Positions 1-10,843 of a DNA stretch of 64,000 nucleotides are shown in pieces (the stretch's first letter is position 1; each line of letters starts with the position of its first letter). The notes beneath the pieces are model-generated. The model saw only the letters and a list, made by a program, of their open reading frames with translations, did not search any database and had not been told where the DNA came from. Source of the DNA: Ulota crispa (lineage: Eukaryota > Streptophyta > Bryopsida > Orthotrichales > Orthotrichaceae); NCBI GenBank assembly GCA_963920765.1, contig OY987247.1:11318471-11382470 (forward strand). Direction: 5' to 3'. Position numbers and translations under genes: made by a program.

Positions 1-116
1 TTGTTTGCCACAATATGTTCATTTTGAAGATAACATGTATAAGTTATGTGACAAGATTGAAAATTGACATATAAAAATGCATGTAGATCATATTTTTAAA
101 TTTTGTTTTATATTTA

Positions 117-673
117 AATGAAAGTCATCAAATCAAAAAAGTAAAAAAAGGGATTGAGGTAGGTTTGAAGTGGAGCTCAAAGTTGCCTCAAGCACACCTT
201 AAGGTATCTACATTTTAATTGAATACAAATGTGAAAGTATCCCCGGTTGTAAAAGTAGCCATGGCGGAAGGTTCCAGGGTGAGGACAACAATTTTGTAAA
301 GTCCATTTCTAGTTCCACTTAAAAATAGAGTAGAGTTAAAATTTAAAGTTATAAATGGAATGAAGTGAAATTTGGGGGACACAAGGATAGGAAGCATGGG
401 AACAAGGGACATGGGGATAGGGGACATGGGGGGAATGTGGCATAGAGTTGATGCATCACCCTGGCAATACAACAGGTATAGGGCTTGTTTTTATATTTTT
501 GTTTTGCATTTAGATGAAAGTCATCAAATCAAAAAAGTGAAAAAAAAGGATTGAGACATGCTTCAAGTGGAGCTCAAACCTAACTCAAGCACACCTCAAG
601 GTATTATTTTATACATTTTTTGCATTTAGTTGAAAGTTATCAGACCAAACCTACCTCAAGCACATTTCAAGGT
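117..673 (+). repeat. Direct repeat, about 95-bp unit, two copies plus a partial third
   Basis: A block starting ATGAAAGTCATCAAATC and running through GTGGAGCTCAAA to CAAGCACACCT is present at about 117-206 and again at about 512-604. A shortened third copy covers about 625-673. The sequence between copies is unrelated, so this is a spaced direct repeat, not a tight tandem. Nothing else is seen in 1-727 apart from AT-rich DNA. Confidence 0.7.
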
Positions 674-727
674 TATTTTATATTTTTGTATTTGCTTATT
701 TTTAATTAGGTATTTTTTATTTTTTCC

Positions 728-852
728 TTTTTGATTGGACTTCCTAAACGACTATATAATGACTCAATCATAGTAAAATTGAATCGTTTAGGACATTTGC
801 AATTGTTGTAAACGAGTCGTTTAGGACAAGATTTCTTCTAGTGCAAGTAGGC
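728..852. mobile_element. Degenerate hairpin MITE remnant, possibly CACTA-ended
   Basis: Inverted repeats TCCTAAACGACT (742-753) and AGTCGTTTAGGA (815-826) face each other. The right side ends in TTCTTCTAGTG, the same terminal motif as the hairpin MITEs at 1218-1412 and 50064-50215. The matching left tip is not recognisable, so the left border is approximate. Confidence 0.35.
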
Positions 853-1217
853 AAACAATTAGTTTATTCATTAGGAAAAATTTGAGCCCTCCAAGAGCCC
901 CCTAAGGTTTAGCAAACCAAGCTATTGATTAGTTAGCATGAGTACAAGAAAAGGGCACTCATACCTATTGCTACCTTCTATGAAATACCTAAGCCACGTG
1001 TACAATTCAAAACAATTAAAAAGGCATTGCACTCAAAAGTATGTTTATTTTTTTAATTTTCTATTCATTATCCAAGTACTTCATTCATCTATTTAAATAG
1101 AGTAAAGTAATTTTTGGTCCTATTGTACATTTATACCCATAGTTTTGTCCAATTGGGATAACATAATAATATAAGTTTCATGATTGCATTGAATTCAAAA
1201 GGTGAGCAGAAATAGAT

Positions 1218-1412
1218 CACTAGAAAAAAACTGCGTTAGAACCCACTAAAAAATGTAAGGTAGTTTATGTTGAGTTCCATGTTTCCAATGCAAAATTTTG
1301 TTGAACAACAAAAAAATTGCGTTGTACATCAAATTTTTTTGTTGTAAACATAGAACTCAACATAAACTACCTTACAATTTATAATGGGTTCTAACGCAAT
1401 TTTCTACTAGTG
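1218..1412. mobile_element. CACTA-ended hairpin MITE
   Basis: The element begins CACTAGAAAAAA and ends TTTTCTACTAGTG. Inverted arms of roughly 70 bp face each other, including GTAAGGTAGTTTATGTTGAG and its complement at about 1350-1370. AGAT flanks both sides (1214-1217 and 1413-1416). CACTA elements normally duplicate 3 bp, so a 4-bp AGAT is slightly off. No coding capacity. Confidence 0.75.
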
Positions 1413-1883
1413 AGATTAGTGATTTATTTGTTGTAGTATGTACATATATTAAATATCTTTTAGAGACTTTGTATGAGGCTCTTACCTCTTGGAGGGCTCA
1501 GAATTTTCTTAATGCAACTTGGCAGCTATGCTTGAAAGCATGAATTTTTTTTGGAGTCTTTTAGCTTGCCTTCAATAAGCTTTATAATAATTGTCCAATT
1601 TCCAATTCCATATGTTATTCATTTCATATAAAAGATTTATATATATATATATACACATATGCTCTCATCACATGTTTTGAGTTTACACTAGAAAAAAAAA
1701 GTAATATCTTAGGTGAGTTGTTTGGAGTGCTGAATTGATAATGCCCTTAATGAGTTTATGTGGGCGCCCTAGTGCTGAATTAAGAGGACTTAGGTTTCAG
1801 CCTTCAGTCAGGTGCTCACTCAGTTAGGATTCCAATTGCCACATCCTATCAGAGCTCCAAATCCCATCAGAGGCGCCATGATC

Positions 1884-2660
1884 AAGAACCCTTCTTCGCA
1901 TACACAGTCCATCGAGGTTACATGACTGGTCTCACGCAAATGCAAGAGACACCCCTCGCGTCCCAAATCCTCACAGCCTGTGGCTACAGCGTAGAAGATC
2001 AAACCAAGTTAAATAAATTCCTATGGCATAAGACGAGGCCACAGAAAATCGCAACCTTTCTCTGGTCACTTCTGAACAAAGTAATAGCAACAGGCGCATG
2101 GCTAACTCAAATCGGCATGCAGGAGGCGTTTGTATGTGACATGTGCAGGAACACGGAGGAGGAAACTAACGGACACTGTTTTGGACATGCTCGTTTGCGG
2201 CTGGCTGAGGCGTCGTGGATCAAGTAGCACAAGACTGCGCAACATCATGGAGGTCCAAGCTTCAACACTTGGGAGCAGACACTAGTTGGAAATTTTCGAG
2301 TAACTGTGATATTCATTAAAAAGGGAAAAAGTGACATTTTGGAACTTTTAGATTTTATGCTTTCTAAAAAGTATTCAATGAATACTCTTTAAAAAACACA
2401 AAATCCAAAAGTCCCAAAATGTCACTTTTTCCCTTTTTTAATGAAAAACAGGTGCTGTACCTGTTTTCTCGACTTTGCGCATAGACATCATCCATGGGAT
2501 ATCCTAGTTGGAACGAGAGATGTCGACGTCGCTTCGACAACGTGGAACCTGCCATTGATAAAGTTATGAGACAAGCCTATACGTCGACTAAACACACCGG
2601 CTTGGCCAGCTGGCGATCCCTTCATCAATTCCCTCCCACACGACTGGAGCTTGAGGGCCA
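1884..2660 (+). pseudogene. LINE (non-LTR retrotransposon) 3' ORF2 relic with zf-RVT-like domain
   Basis: One reading frame carries features of the zinc-binding region that follows reverse transcriptase in plant L1-type LINEs. At about 2030-2075 a Lys/Trp-rich block reads FLWHKTRPQKIATFLW. It is followed by a CxxC (CDMC, about 2137-2148) and a downstream His/Cys cluster ending in a conserved AxxSW (about 2206-2220). The frame has a stop at 2225-2227, then continues to about 2309. There a small foldback element interrupts it. On the far side (about 2509-2660) a frame with WNERCRRRFDN and LASWRSLHQF resembles the extreme C-terminus of such ORFs. No RT catalytic core is present, so this is a dead 5'-truncated copy. 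The family assignment rests on motif pattern only. Confidence 0.65.
2306..2458. mobile_element. Small foldback MITE inserted in the LINE relic
   Basis: Near-perfect inverted arms of about 48 bp face each other: TTCATTAAAAAGGGAAAAAG at 2312-2331, with its complement at about 2425-2445. Only about 50 bp lies between them. The tip resembles the AACACCATATTCATTAAATT family found elsewhere in the window (ATATTCATT followed by GGGAAAAA), so this may be a short derivative. Exact ends and the target duplication are not clear. Confidence 0.65.
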
Positions 2661-3093
2661 GTAAGTTCAAAGCAGAATGAATAACAGCACCTCCACTTAG
2701 CACCTCCATTTTTCTGCAGACTTGAAGGAAATCGACTAATATGGAACTAAATCCCACATCATTTTAGTTCCGTAGTATAATTATTCGGTTTTCTTCCTTG
2801 GAAAGGTTTCCGGAATTTTTCCGACAGGATTTTTTCTAAAAAGCTTGTACATTCAAGCTTTGAATTCATAAAATAAAATACCGCAGTCTCGGGCTGATCC
2901 CGGTATTTTCCCCGTAAGAGATGTTTTCCAAATCCCAACAGAGGTTGTAGATTAGCGATTGGTGGTTTCAAATGGGATTCGATACATGTCCACTGGGTTC
3001 TTGTCATACTTACACATGAGACAATTCAACCTTTTCACCAGCACTGAAGCCTTCCTCCCGGTTATTGCACATAAATCAACGTGGTTCCGAGGT

Positions 3094-3179
3094 GATCGTG
3101 CCATTACCCAACGTTGAGCAATACGCCAAATGGTCCTGCTGGGGGTCTCCTGATCGTGCCATTACCCAACGTGAGCAAT
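3094..3179 (+). repeat. 28-bp direct repeat in the terpene synthase promoter
   Basis: GATCGTGCCATTACCCAACG followed by (T)TGAGCAAT occurs at 3094-3122 and again at 3152-3179, 58 bp apart and differing by one base. It lies about 85-170 bp upstream of the TATA box. It could be a duplicated regulatory module or a chance local duplication. Confidence 0.85.
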
Positions 3180-3263
3180 GCTTTGTCACTGAATTGGGGC
3201 ATGACCGGGAATCAACCGGCTTCACACCACAGTAAGAGCTGAGAATGAACACAGAATTTAAGG

Positions 3264-3270
3264 TATATAA
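3264..3270 (+). promoter_or_regulatory. Probable TATA box of the terpene synthase gene
   Basis: TATATAA lies about 210 bp upstream of the chosen ATG. Transcription would start near 3295-3300 and give a 5' UTR of about 185 nt. That UTR contains a CT-rich stretch (about 3430-3443), which is common in plant leaders. Confidence 0.6.
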
Positions 3271-3481
3271 GGGACAGTGACGTTGCAGTCAAAGTGCCTG
3301 AACCAGAGTGAGAGAGTCTGTGAGTTGACAATAGGAGTGAAGTGGGCGATGTACCCCAAGTGGTACGTGCATTGACTGGCATCCAGGTATTGAGTTCTCG
3401 TGGACTTTGATTTCTATTTCCAGATTAAACTCTCTCTCTCTCATCCCAGATAGTTATCTAGATTTGCAGACTCTGGTGGCC

Positions 3482-4543
3482 ATGGCGTCCTTGAACGATG
3501 GCCAGCTTCCACCCTTGATGTCCATGATCGTACCAGGCCTGCCGCCAATGCGCCAGTCCAAGTACGTTCACGAGGCAGAAAAGGCCATAAAGCGGTACGT
3601 GGAGCACAACGGGAATATCCGTTCCTTCGGCAAGTACTGTATTCTGGGCCTTTCGTTTTCTAGCTATACGCACTGCACAGTAGTCAGCGTGGACCGCCTA
3701 GTAGCAATCTCCATTTATTACGCTATTGCGTTCGTGCTGGATGATGCCTTCGTCGACGAAGCTGACCACATAGACGAGGTTTTTCTGGACCAGTATGGCA
3801 TCGACCGCACTGCTCGTGAGAGCCCTCAGAAAATGCAACAATATCTCGATCATTTGCACTCGGTTCATGCTCAAAGGCAGCTACCACGTAGTCCTGCCAC
3901 CTTGATTGAGACCATGATGTGTGAGTTGGGTAGGGACATGTTGTCGTTGTCCAACCCAGAATGGTTCAAAGCCTACGTTGAGAGCCTCGATGAACACTAC
4001 CTCACAAGTGTTACCAGCCATGCTGACATCCTTGCAGGCCACAACAAATGCTTCGAAGAGTTGGATGCTTATACCGTCATGCGCGATGGCGACGTTGGTG
4101 GCAAGTTCATTCAGTTGGTGGCCGAGTTTGCCAGCAATATGTACATTCCAAAAGCACTGAGATCAGATCCGTTCATGCACAAACTAACCACTGCAGCATC
4201 CATCCATTTGGGATTATCAAATGACATCTACTCGTATCCCAAGGAGATCTCACATGAAAAAAATCCCCGCAACCTGATCACAGTGCTCATGAAATGCGAA
4301 GGGCAGTCCTTTCTTCCCACGGTGCGCCGAGCATTTGAGCTCGTGAACGAGTATGCTCGCACCATCGTAGATTTGGAGTCAGAAGCTTGGAACCCAGCTT
4401 TGCAGAATCACTTGCAGGAGATCAAAGCACTTGTTGCAGGCAACATGTACTTTGGTTTCATGGACCCGCGCTATCGGCAAGCTGATTCAGTGTTTCCTGA
4501 ACTGAGAGACATGACTTCCAGTTGGAAGATAGTTCCTCGTTGA
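3482..4543 (+). CDS. Microbial terpene synthase-like (MTPSL) class I terpene synthase
   Basis: A 353-residue single-exon class I terpene synthase, which ionises a prenyl diphosphate with Mg2+ and cyclises it, probably in the cytosol (no transit peptide seen). The metal-binding motif DDAFVD (DDxxxD) is at residues 87-92. The NSE triad is N247, S251 and E255 in NDIYSYPKE. R201 sits exactly 46 residues before N247, the spacing of the diphosphate-sensing arginine in this fold, followed by D204 and G206 as linker/effector candidates. An RY pair (R330, Y331) lies near the C-terminus. Length and single-domain form match bacterial/fungal-type enzymes and the plant MTPSL family, not the two- or three-domain seed-plant synthases. 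The ATG at 3482 is chosen because it has a strong plant context (GTGGCCATGGCG) and begins a normal N-terminus; upstream in-frame sequence has no ATG. No disabling change is seen. The product cannot be predicted; a sesquiterpene is a reasonable guess given the lack of a plastid signal. Confidence 0.93.
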   Translation: MASLNDGQLPPLMSMIVPGLPPMRQSKYVHEAEKAIKRYVEHNGNIRSFGKYCILGLSFSSYTHCTVVSVDRLVAISIYYAIAFVLDDAFVDEADHIDEVFLDQYGIDRTARESPQKMQQYLDHLHSVHAQRQLPRSPATLIETMMCELGRDMLSLSNPEWFKAYVESLDEHYLTSVTSHADILAGHNKCFEELDAYTVMRDGDVGGKFIQLVAEFASNMYIPKALRSDPFMHKLTTAASIHLGLSNDIYSYPKEISHEKNPRNLITVLMKCEGQSFLPTVRRAFELVNEYARTIVDLESEAWNPALQNHLQEIKALVAGNMYFGFMDPRYRQADSVFPELRDMTSSWKIVPR

Positions 4544-4919
4544 GGAGTTGCATGCAGCTGCGTGATTTCCTTCTCACGCAGGTGGCACAGTAGTGTCTAT
4601 CGATCTGATTCCAGAGCACCGAGAGTCGAACTACGTCAGAGGCGAGCAGACAGATAGTTTATCTAATAATGTAGTGCTAAATCTCAATTCTGATACCAGG
4701 GATGAGTGAGCAGACATGTTTAGTGGAAGAGGAGCCCATGCAAGTATAGCCGAGGTTTCGTCTGGTGCTGTGAACACCGACTTCATGACTATCTTGTTGT
4801 GATTCGTACTTGTGGAACCTTTTATGCCCTGCATGGCTGCATACGAAGCGTTTGAGCTCAAGCAACAGTGTAAACAGCACCAAATGCTATGGGTGTACTG
4901 CAAATGATGGGAATGATGT

Positions 4920-4925
4920 AATAAA
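4920..4925 (+). terminator. Poly(A) signal of the terpene synthase gene
   Basis: AATAAA about 377 bp after the stop codon, followed by T-rich sequence. It is the only canonical signal before the MITE that starts at 4970. Confidence 0.5.
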
Positions 4926-4969
4926 AGCTCTTTATTTTCTCAGTCCTTGGTTGTCACATTGGTTCAATC

Positions 4970-4974
4970 CAGTG

Positions 4975-5009
<35 letters not shown>

Positions 5010-5278
5010 GCGATTTGGAGCAGAAAAGCACCAATTTTTTTGACTGGCACCGAGCTTATAGAAAAAAAACATGAAATTGTCAAAAAGTTTCAAATTTTAA
5101 AAAAACTTGGATGAAATTGTCAAATTGTGAATGAAAATCAAATTATAGACATGTATTATGTGCTAATGTGATATTTTCTATCCAATATGTGGATGATTGT
5201 TGAAATATGGAGCACCACTATAACATTTTAAATCACCACTTTGGCACTTCTTAAAAAATGAAAAAAAAAAAATCCCTG
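4970..5278 (+). mobile_element. hAT-like MITE, copy 1
   Basis: The element starts CAGTGC plus a T run of about 30 and ends AAAATCCCTG, so the tips are CAGTG/CAGGG, typical of hAT elements. GTTCAATC is duplicated exactly on both sides (4962-4969 and 5279-5286), the 8 bp expected for hAT. The internal sequence matches copies 2 (30993-31293) and 3 (43678-44885) along its full length. No coding capacity. Confidence 0.9.
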
Positions 5279-5390
5279 GTTCAATCCTAAACCACCTGAT
5301 CATCCAACGCAAATAGCAAACAGAAATGGTTGTTTTTAATTTTTTAATTTTCAAGTGTAGGCATGGATGTACCCTTGCAATTGTTCATTG

Positions 5391-5637
5391 ATCACCATAT
5401 TCATTAAATTGGGAAAAAGGGTATATTTTGGGATTTTGGAGGTGATCACCTCAAACCAAGCTTGCAATGTTTTTTTGGTACACTTGTCTTCACCTGAGAG
5501 GAGGAATTTGCGAGGGAAAAATTCTTAGTGGCTTTGAGTGAATCTAGTATCTTCAAATTTGGTTTAAAGTAACTTTTTGGGTTTGAGGGGAAAACAAAGT
5601 GGGACGCCTTTTTTCCCAATTTAATGAATATGGTGTT
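5391..5637. mobile_element. AACACC-type MITE (4-bp TSD family)
   Basis: Terminal inverted repeats follow the family pattern (CACCATATTCATTAAATTGG plus AAAAA). Flanks are ATTG (left) and CTTG (right), a 3-of-4 match. The interior shares blocks with the other copies: GGTGATCACCT, a short A/T run, ACACTTG or ACATGTG and GAGAGGAGGAATTT. The A/T-rich stretch 5638-6284 holds nothing recognisable. Confidence 0.8.
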
Positions 5638-6284
5638 CTTGACATCTGCACCCCAATTCTAACATGGACAACCACTCCACCTAGTCTGGTCCATCCCCCT
5701 ATCTTGTTTAGCAACTAAATCTTGTCCAATGTAACAACTATGCTTTTCTCCATTTCACATATTTGTGAGCAGCAGTTTCAAGAAGAATGGCACTTGCATT
5801 TGCATTGCCATATTCTCTTTCATGTGTTGTTTAAAGTACTTGATGGTTGATGCTTGTTATAAAAAAATTAAAAACTCACTTTTTCTTGTGCAAAGTTGAG
5901 TACTTCCTTTGTCCCATTAGAAAGCTCCAAAAAACTTCTCCATGAGGGATTAACTGTACTTTTAGTCATTTAGCTAATGACACATGCATTCTAGAATCAA
6001 TATACCACCTACCAAGTGTTTGCAAAATCTCTAATTTTTATGTTGCCATTTATACACCCAAATTCCATGCAAAAAGTACCATGTTTGTGCACAAATTGTG
6101 AATGCTACCAACTCCTCATTATTTTATTCTTTGTACTAGTGACACATGCATTCTAGAATAAACATATCATCTACCAAATGTATACAAAATTGCAAGCTTT
6201 GATGTTGTTGTTTGGGCACCGAAATTCTATGCAAAAAACACCATATTTGTGCATGTTGTTAGTTCCTCATTATTGATGATTTAA

Positions 6285-6587
6285 AACAGCGCTGTTACTT
6301 TGGGCAAGTTGACACTATCGGACAACATGGACGGGCAGACAAATCAAACCAGACAAGTGGATACATCTGTCAACTCACGATGTTTAGGCCATTTTTAGGG
6401 TTTTTAACCTAAAAATGAAAGAATCAAATTATAATTTTTCATTTTTATTACTTGACATGGCTTTGAATCCATGTTTTGACTTCATGTTGGCAACAATGAG
6501 TGTCACTAGCATGTACAAAGTAAGTTTTTTTTATCATTTTGCACTTTTTTTTAATGTTAGCTATGAGTTGACTTCACCAGACGGACC
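6285..6587 (+). repeat. About 300-bp dispersed repeat, copy 1
   Basis: The block with CTTCATGTTGGCAACAATGA followed by GTGTCACTAGCATGT and a T run matches, on the opposite strand, the segment at about 18484-18830. Both contain a GGACGGG or GGACGTG motif near one end. The termini look like weak inverted repeats, but no clean target duplication is visible. Confidence 0.6.
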
Positions 6588-6591
6588 ATGA

Positions 6592-7466
6592 GGGTGATTG
6601 CAAGAAACACTTGTACTATTTCTGCCTCCACTACTAAAAAAATAGGTCCTAAAAGACTCAGTGAAAATGACTGCAATGACTATACAACAACTAAAAAATG
6701 ACTGTAAAATGACTATACAGTCATGGTTAAGTCATTGTCACTTAGTCATTTAGGACCTATTTTTTTACCTTGTGCCTTCACCTCTTGCAGGTCCTTTTTG
6801 GCTTGTAACTTTTGCACAACAAGTTCTTTTGAGTTGAAATTTCAGAGGAAGGTATATGTCATAGTTATAGACCTTTAATAATTTTTGTCATTTTTTTAAA
6901 TTTATATTACTATTTTTGAACAGCCCCCAAATAGGTGTCTACCTTGGCCATTTTGGGGGTTTTTGGTACTATTTTGGGTCTAAAAAAGCAAGTCTCATGC
7001 CACAAATCAAGGGAATTTGTTCATCATAGAGCATTACATGGATGTGTAGAAGAGTTCCATAAAATTCTAAATTCCATGCCGTGCACACACCCTCAAAGTG
7101 GGCATTCTTTCTTGAATGATTCATGAAATAAAAAAACTTCTTACAAAAACCACTTGCATGAGGTGAAGCTACTCAAAGAGATCAAAAATAGCCATGTTTT
7201 GCTTTATTTTTTTGAAATTTTTTACTATTTTTAAAAATAAAATAAAATAAATTGACTTTTTGTTGAAAACTGTCCCTCTTTTTTTGTGCATAGCTTTTAG
7301 AATAAAAAATTTCTAAGTTTGAATTTTTACAAGTATGCTATTTTAAGTGCTTTACAAATTTTTTGTATTTTATTTTATTTTTTTTAAAAATATTTCAAAA
7401 GCTCATAGTACTACCAGTTTTCAAGGTGTTTGAGACAAAACTGTGAAGTGTTTCTTGCAACTATCC
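6592..7466 (+). mobile_element. GGGTGATTGC family element, copy A
   Basis: Terminal inverted repeats of about 21 bp: GGGTGATTGCAAGAAACACT at the left, and its complement (AGTGTTTCTTGCAACTATCC) at the right. ATGA is duplicated at 6588-6591 and 7467-7470. Copies B (11463-12186) and C (13622-14342, inverted) share the interior, including GGTGTCTACCTTGGCCATTT. The copy is enlarged by a nested hairpin MITE at 6629-6775. Short open frames in it are not conserved as protein. Confidence 0.8.
6629..6775. mobile_element. Hairpin MITE nested in copy A
   Basis: Starts CACTACTAAAAAAATAGGTC and has a matching inverted end, GACCTATTTTTTTA. Repeated ATGACT/AGTCAT units lie between. Comparison with copy B (CTATTTTTTGTTCCCTTCAC, uninterrupted) shows that this stretch is an insertion. 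The right tip is degenerate, so the target duplication is uncertain. Confidence 0.65.
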
Positions 7467-7803
7467 ATGACCTCAATCGGGCACTTCAAATGCATGGGCA
7501 AACAGGCAGACATGCGGCCCAATGTGACAACCATGATTTAAAGAGTAGTAGCAATAATGATACCTCATGTCCTCATGTGGGCAAGGTCAAGCTTGCTATG
7601 AGAGGAATATTCCCTAGTCTCTTAACTTGCCCCCATGAGATCATTTAATATGACATACGCTTTCTTAGCGCTTGAAGTAGCAAAACATAGCCTTTTAGTG
7701 GGACAAGTGCTATGTCTAATTTGGAGCTTTATAATAGGACAGAGGGAATACAAGCTAATCACCAAAAAAAATCTCTAGTTCATTTAGAGGGTGGGGTTGT
7801 TGT

Positions 7804-8091
7804 AACACCATATTTGTTAATTTGGGAAGAAACCCCAATTTTGGGAATAAACTAGCTAGGTTTAAAGTGATCACCTTAAATAGAGCTTTAGGTTTAAGCA
7901 ACATTTTTTTTGGTACACATGCCCTCTTCTAGGAGGAAAATTTTGCAAGGGACAAAATCTCAGTGGCTCAGACCAAATCTATACCTTCAAATTTGGCGTT
8001 TAAACGCTAGAAAGAGAAACATTGAGTTTAAGGTGAACTAGTGAAGTACAACTTGAAAATCTAATTTTCCCAATTTAATGAATATGGCGTA
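7804..8091. mobile_element. AACACC-type MITE
   Basis: Left end AACACCATATTTGTTAATTT, right end TTAATGAATATGGCGTA. Flanks TTGT and ATGT match at 3 of 4 positions. The interior has the family's AGGTTTAAAGTGATCACCTT block. The flanking AT-rich DNA (7471-7803) shows nothing else. Confidence 0.75.
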
Positions 8092-8724
8092 ATGTGTAAA
8101 TTAGAGGGTTTGAGGACTTTAGGACCCTTTAATTGAGTCTTGAGTCAAGGCAAGAAAAGTTGTGTAAATTGGGATGATAGATTCTTTATCCTCAAAACTC
8201 ATCCATTTTCATGTACCTATTTTACATTGGACATGGCTTTTCTTATCCAGCATTGTGGAAAAAAACATAGACCCTTCATGTTTAGGCTTTGTCCAGCCTC
8301 TACTTTAGCTTGCTCTTTTTGCATAGAGCTTTCCTTGTGAAACATGACTATATTCATATTAGTCACTTACTTAGCTCTAAGATTGTGATTTTACTCATTA
8401 TTTTTTTCTAAATGCCCTTTAGAAGGATCATGACTTGGAATTTGATATAACACGTGTCACTAGTATGTAATTGTTTATACTAGCATGATTTAGAGTGTTG
8501 TATTTGATACCACAAACTTATGAAAAACAAAGTTGATTTAGATTGTGGTTTAAGAAGGCACGACTTACATTGGGTTATTTTTGTGAACATTGTTCACTTC
8601 AACAAGATTGACGTTTAGATTATTATTTTTGAATTCCCTTTAGTTTGCTTGTCTTCTTACACGTAAACAACGCAATATCAAATTAATTGGGAAAATAGTG
8701 GTACCATCTTGTACTCCCTCTTAA

Positions 8725-8960
8725 CCCCTGCCCAGCACAAGTTCACTCAAATCCAAACCCTTTGCAACTCATTACAATCAAACTATCACTTAAAAGAGAT
8801 TCACAAAAATTAACCGTACCGATTGGTAATGAACATAGGCCTAGAGCTCCAAGGAAAAGGACACGTCATTTCACCGTACCATTGAAAAGATTGTAACGGT
8901 CAAATAAGGAAATTTTTCAAAACCTAGAGGCCATATTTTGACCCCTTGGACACTCAGGGG
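8725..8960. mobile_element. TTAA element, CCCCTGAGCG family (about 240 bp)
   Basis: Flanked by TTAA on both sides (8721-8724 and 8961-8964). The left tip is CCCCTGCCC and the right tip is GGACACTCAGGGG. The preceding sequence (TTAATTGGGAAAA to TTGTACTCCCTC) resembles the left half of an AACACC MITE, which suggests insertion at a TTAA in a degraded MITE. 8965-10843 is AT-rich and shows nothing recognisable. Confidence 0.65.
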
Positions 8961-10843
8961 TTAACTCAAAAAAATCAACTTCATCCAATTCAATAAATTA
9001 CATATCAAAATTGAGTCAACTGCTCTTCACTTTATAGTTTAGAGTGGAATCTCTTTGTACTCGTTTTTAATCTTGAGATTACAGCTTCATCCATTTGAAT
9101 GAAATACATGTCCTCATTCAATAGGTTTTTGTTGATATGGGAAAATCACTTAATTCAATCTGTGCTTGAATTGATTTTAGTTCAAGAGTTGCGCTTTATT
9201 CTTTCTTAACAGATTACAAGTCAAAACTTGTAGTTTTCAAGTACATGCTTGAACTCCTTTTGTATACATAAAAGAAACCATATTGAATGAACTATGAACT
9301 ATAGAAGTACTATCTTGTACTCCTACTTAATCAAAAAAACACCGTAGTCCAATTTAGTAAATAACATGTTCATATAATACAAGATAAATTGAGAAAAAAT
9401 AAATTTTGGAACTCTTTACTATTTTGGCTCATACATGCACTCTAGTGCTCACTAATAGATCTGAAAATATCATTTTTATAATTTTTCACCATTTATAGTT
9501 TTTAGCTCTAAAAACAATCCACACAATTAGGATATAGCAATGAAACTCAAATAGCATGATCTAGCCACCACAAACATACAATGTCACACTCCACTTTTTA
9601 CGCATACATATGCATCTACGCAAAGACAATTGTATAAAATATTATGTCAAAATTAATGGTCTATACACATACAAGACTTTTAAAATGTAACTTCATCCAA
9701 AGTCCCTTGTTTTGTTAAAAAATGCTTGAGAAAATCTCTTCTTGTAAAGCTAAACATCCTCTATTATAATAGGCAAGCAACCTTTCAATAACCATGGCAA
9801 AGAATTAGAAATCAACCATCACCACTACTTTTTTTTTGAGGCGCTTTGTATGTTGATGAAGAATCTCAAAATGCTGCAATGCCCTTGCTTTCTCAAGAAT
9901 CTTCACAAGGATCATAGAATATTGTTTCTTGGTGCAAATCAAAAGCTTCTAATGACATTAATGCTAAACAATTTTATGGAGTAAATGTGATATCTAAATT
10001 GTTTACTACTACAAACTACACCATATTCTTTGTAATGAGAGTTTTCTAGTGAAATGAGAGGTAATTTAAAGGAAATACAATCAGAAATTAAAAAAATTTA
10101 GGTCAATTTGACAAAAGATTTTAGGTCAATTTGACATAAAACCTTTGACCTAAAATTCAGCTCAAACCAAAACTCTTATTTTAATGAAAATTGGTGATTT
10201 TGATCAATTTCAACATGTTTATTTTGAGAGGTCCCCATTCTCTCATTATAACAAATATGGTGTTAAAACCAAATTAAGGAGATTACCTCAATTCTACCAA
10301 TTTGAATTAAAATGACCTCCTAAAATTAAAATCTTTTAAAGTACAAGTGTTTTCTCTTGTTCTACTCAAAAGGGAGAAATCACACTATAAAATTCATGCT
10401 ATGCACAATCAACATCATTTGTTACAAGTTTTATAATAATTTTCATGCCTTCTTGTGCAATACATGTGCTCTAGCAATTTCTTTGCTTTTGCCATTTGAT
10501 TGTTGAATGACAAGCTTTCATGTCATTGTCATTAATATATATTAGAAGTGAAATCAACAACAACTACAATTTTGTACCCATTGTTCAACTTGTTCAACTA
10601 GTGTTGCTTGCAAGGTTTAAAGTACACACTCTAGTTTTGGACCAAATCTGGTTAATTGTACAATCGAGTATTTCCAAATCCATTGCATTTTTTCGATTAA
10701 ATCCATCTTCATAATATCTATTACGTTAATTTTCTTTTTTTGCATGGCCCAAAAAAATTCCAGCTTTGTTAAGCATAATGTTGTACTTTGGCTTATTGGT
10801 GTAAATTTTCATGCATGCATATAAGGACCTTCAGCAACGCTCT

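Noticed and set aside
2700-2960. Possible minus-strand LTR fragment beginning TGTTGGGATTTGG
   Set aside because: No matching second LTR, primer-binding site or target duplication could be found, so it is not listed as a feature.
3407-3481. Upstream in-frame extension of the terpene synthase
   Set aside because: It has no ATG and begins only at a TTG; the ATG at 3482 with strong plant context is the credible start.
6935-7126. Similar short open frames in copies A and B of the GGGTGATTGC family
   Set aside because: Their similarity follows from DNA-level homology of the element; the frames end differently and begin without an ATG, so no protein is supported.
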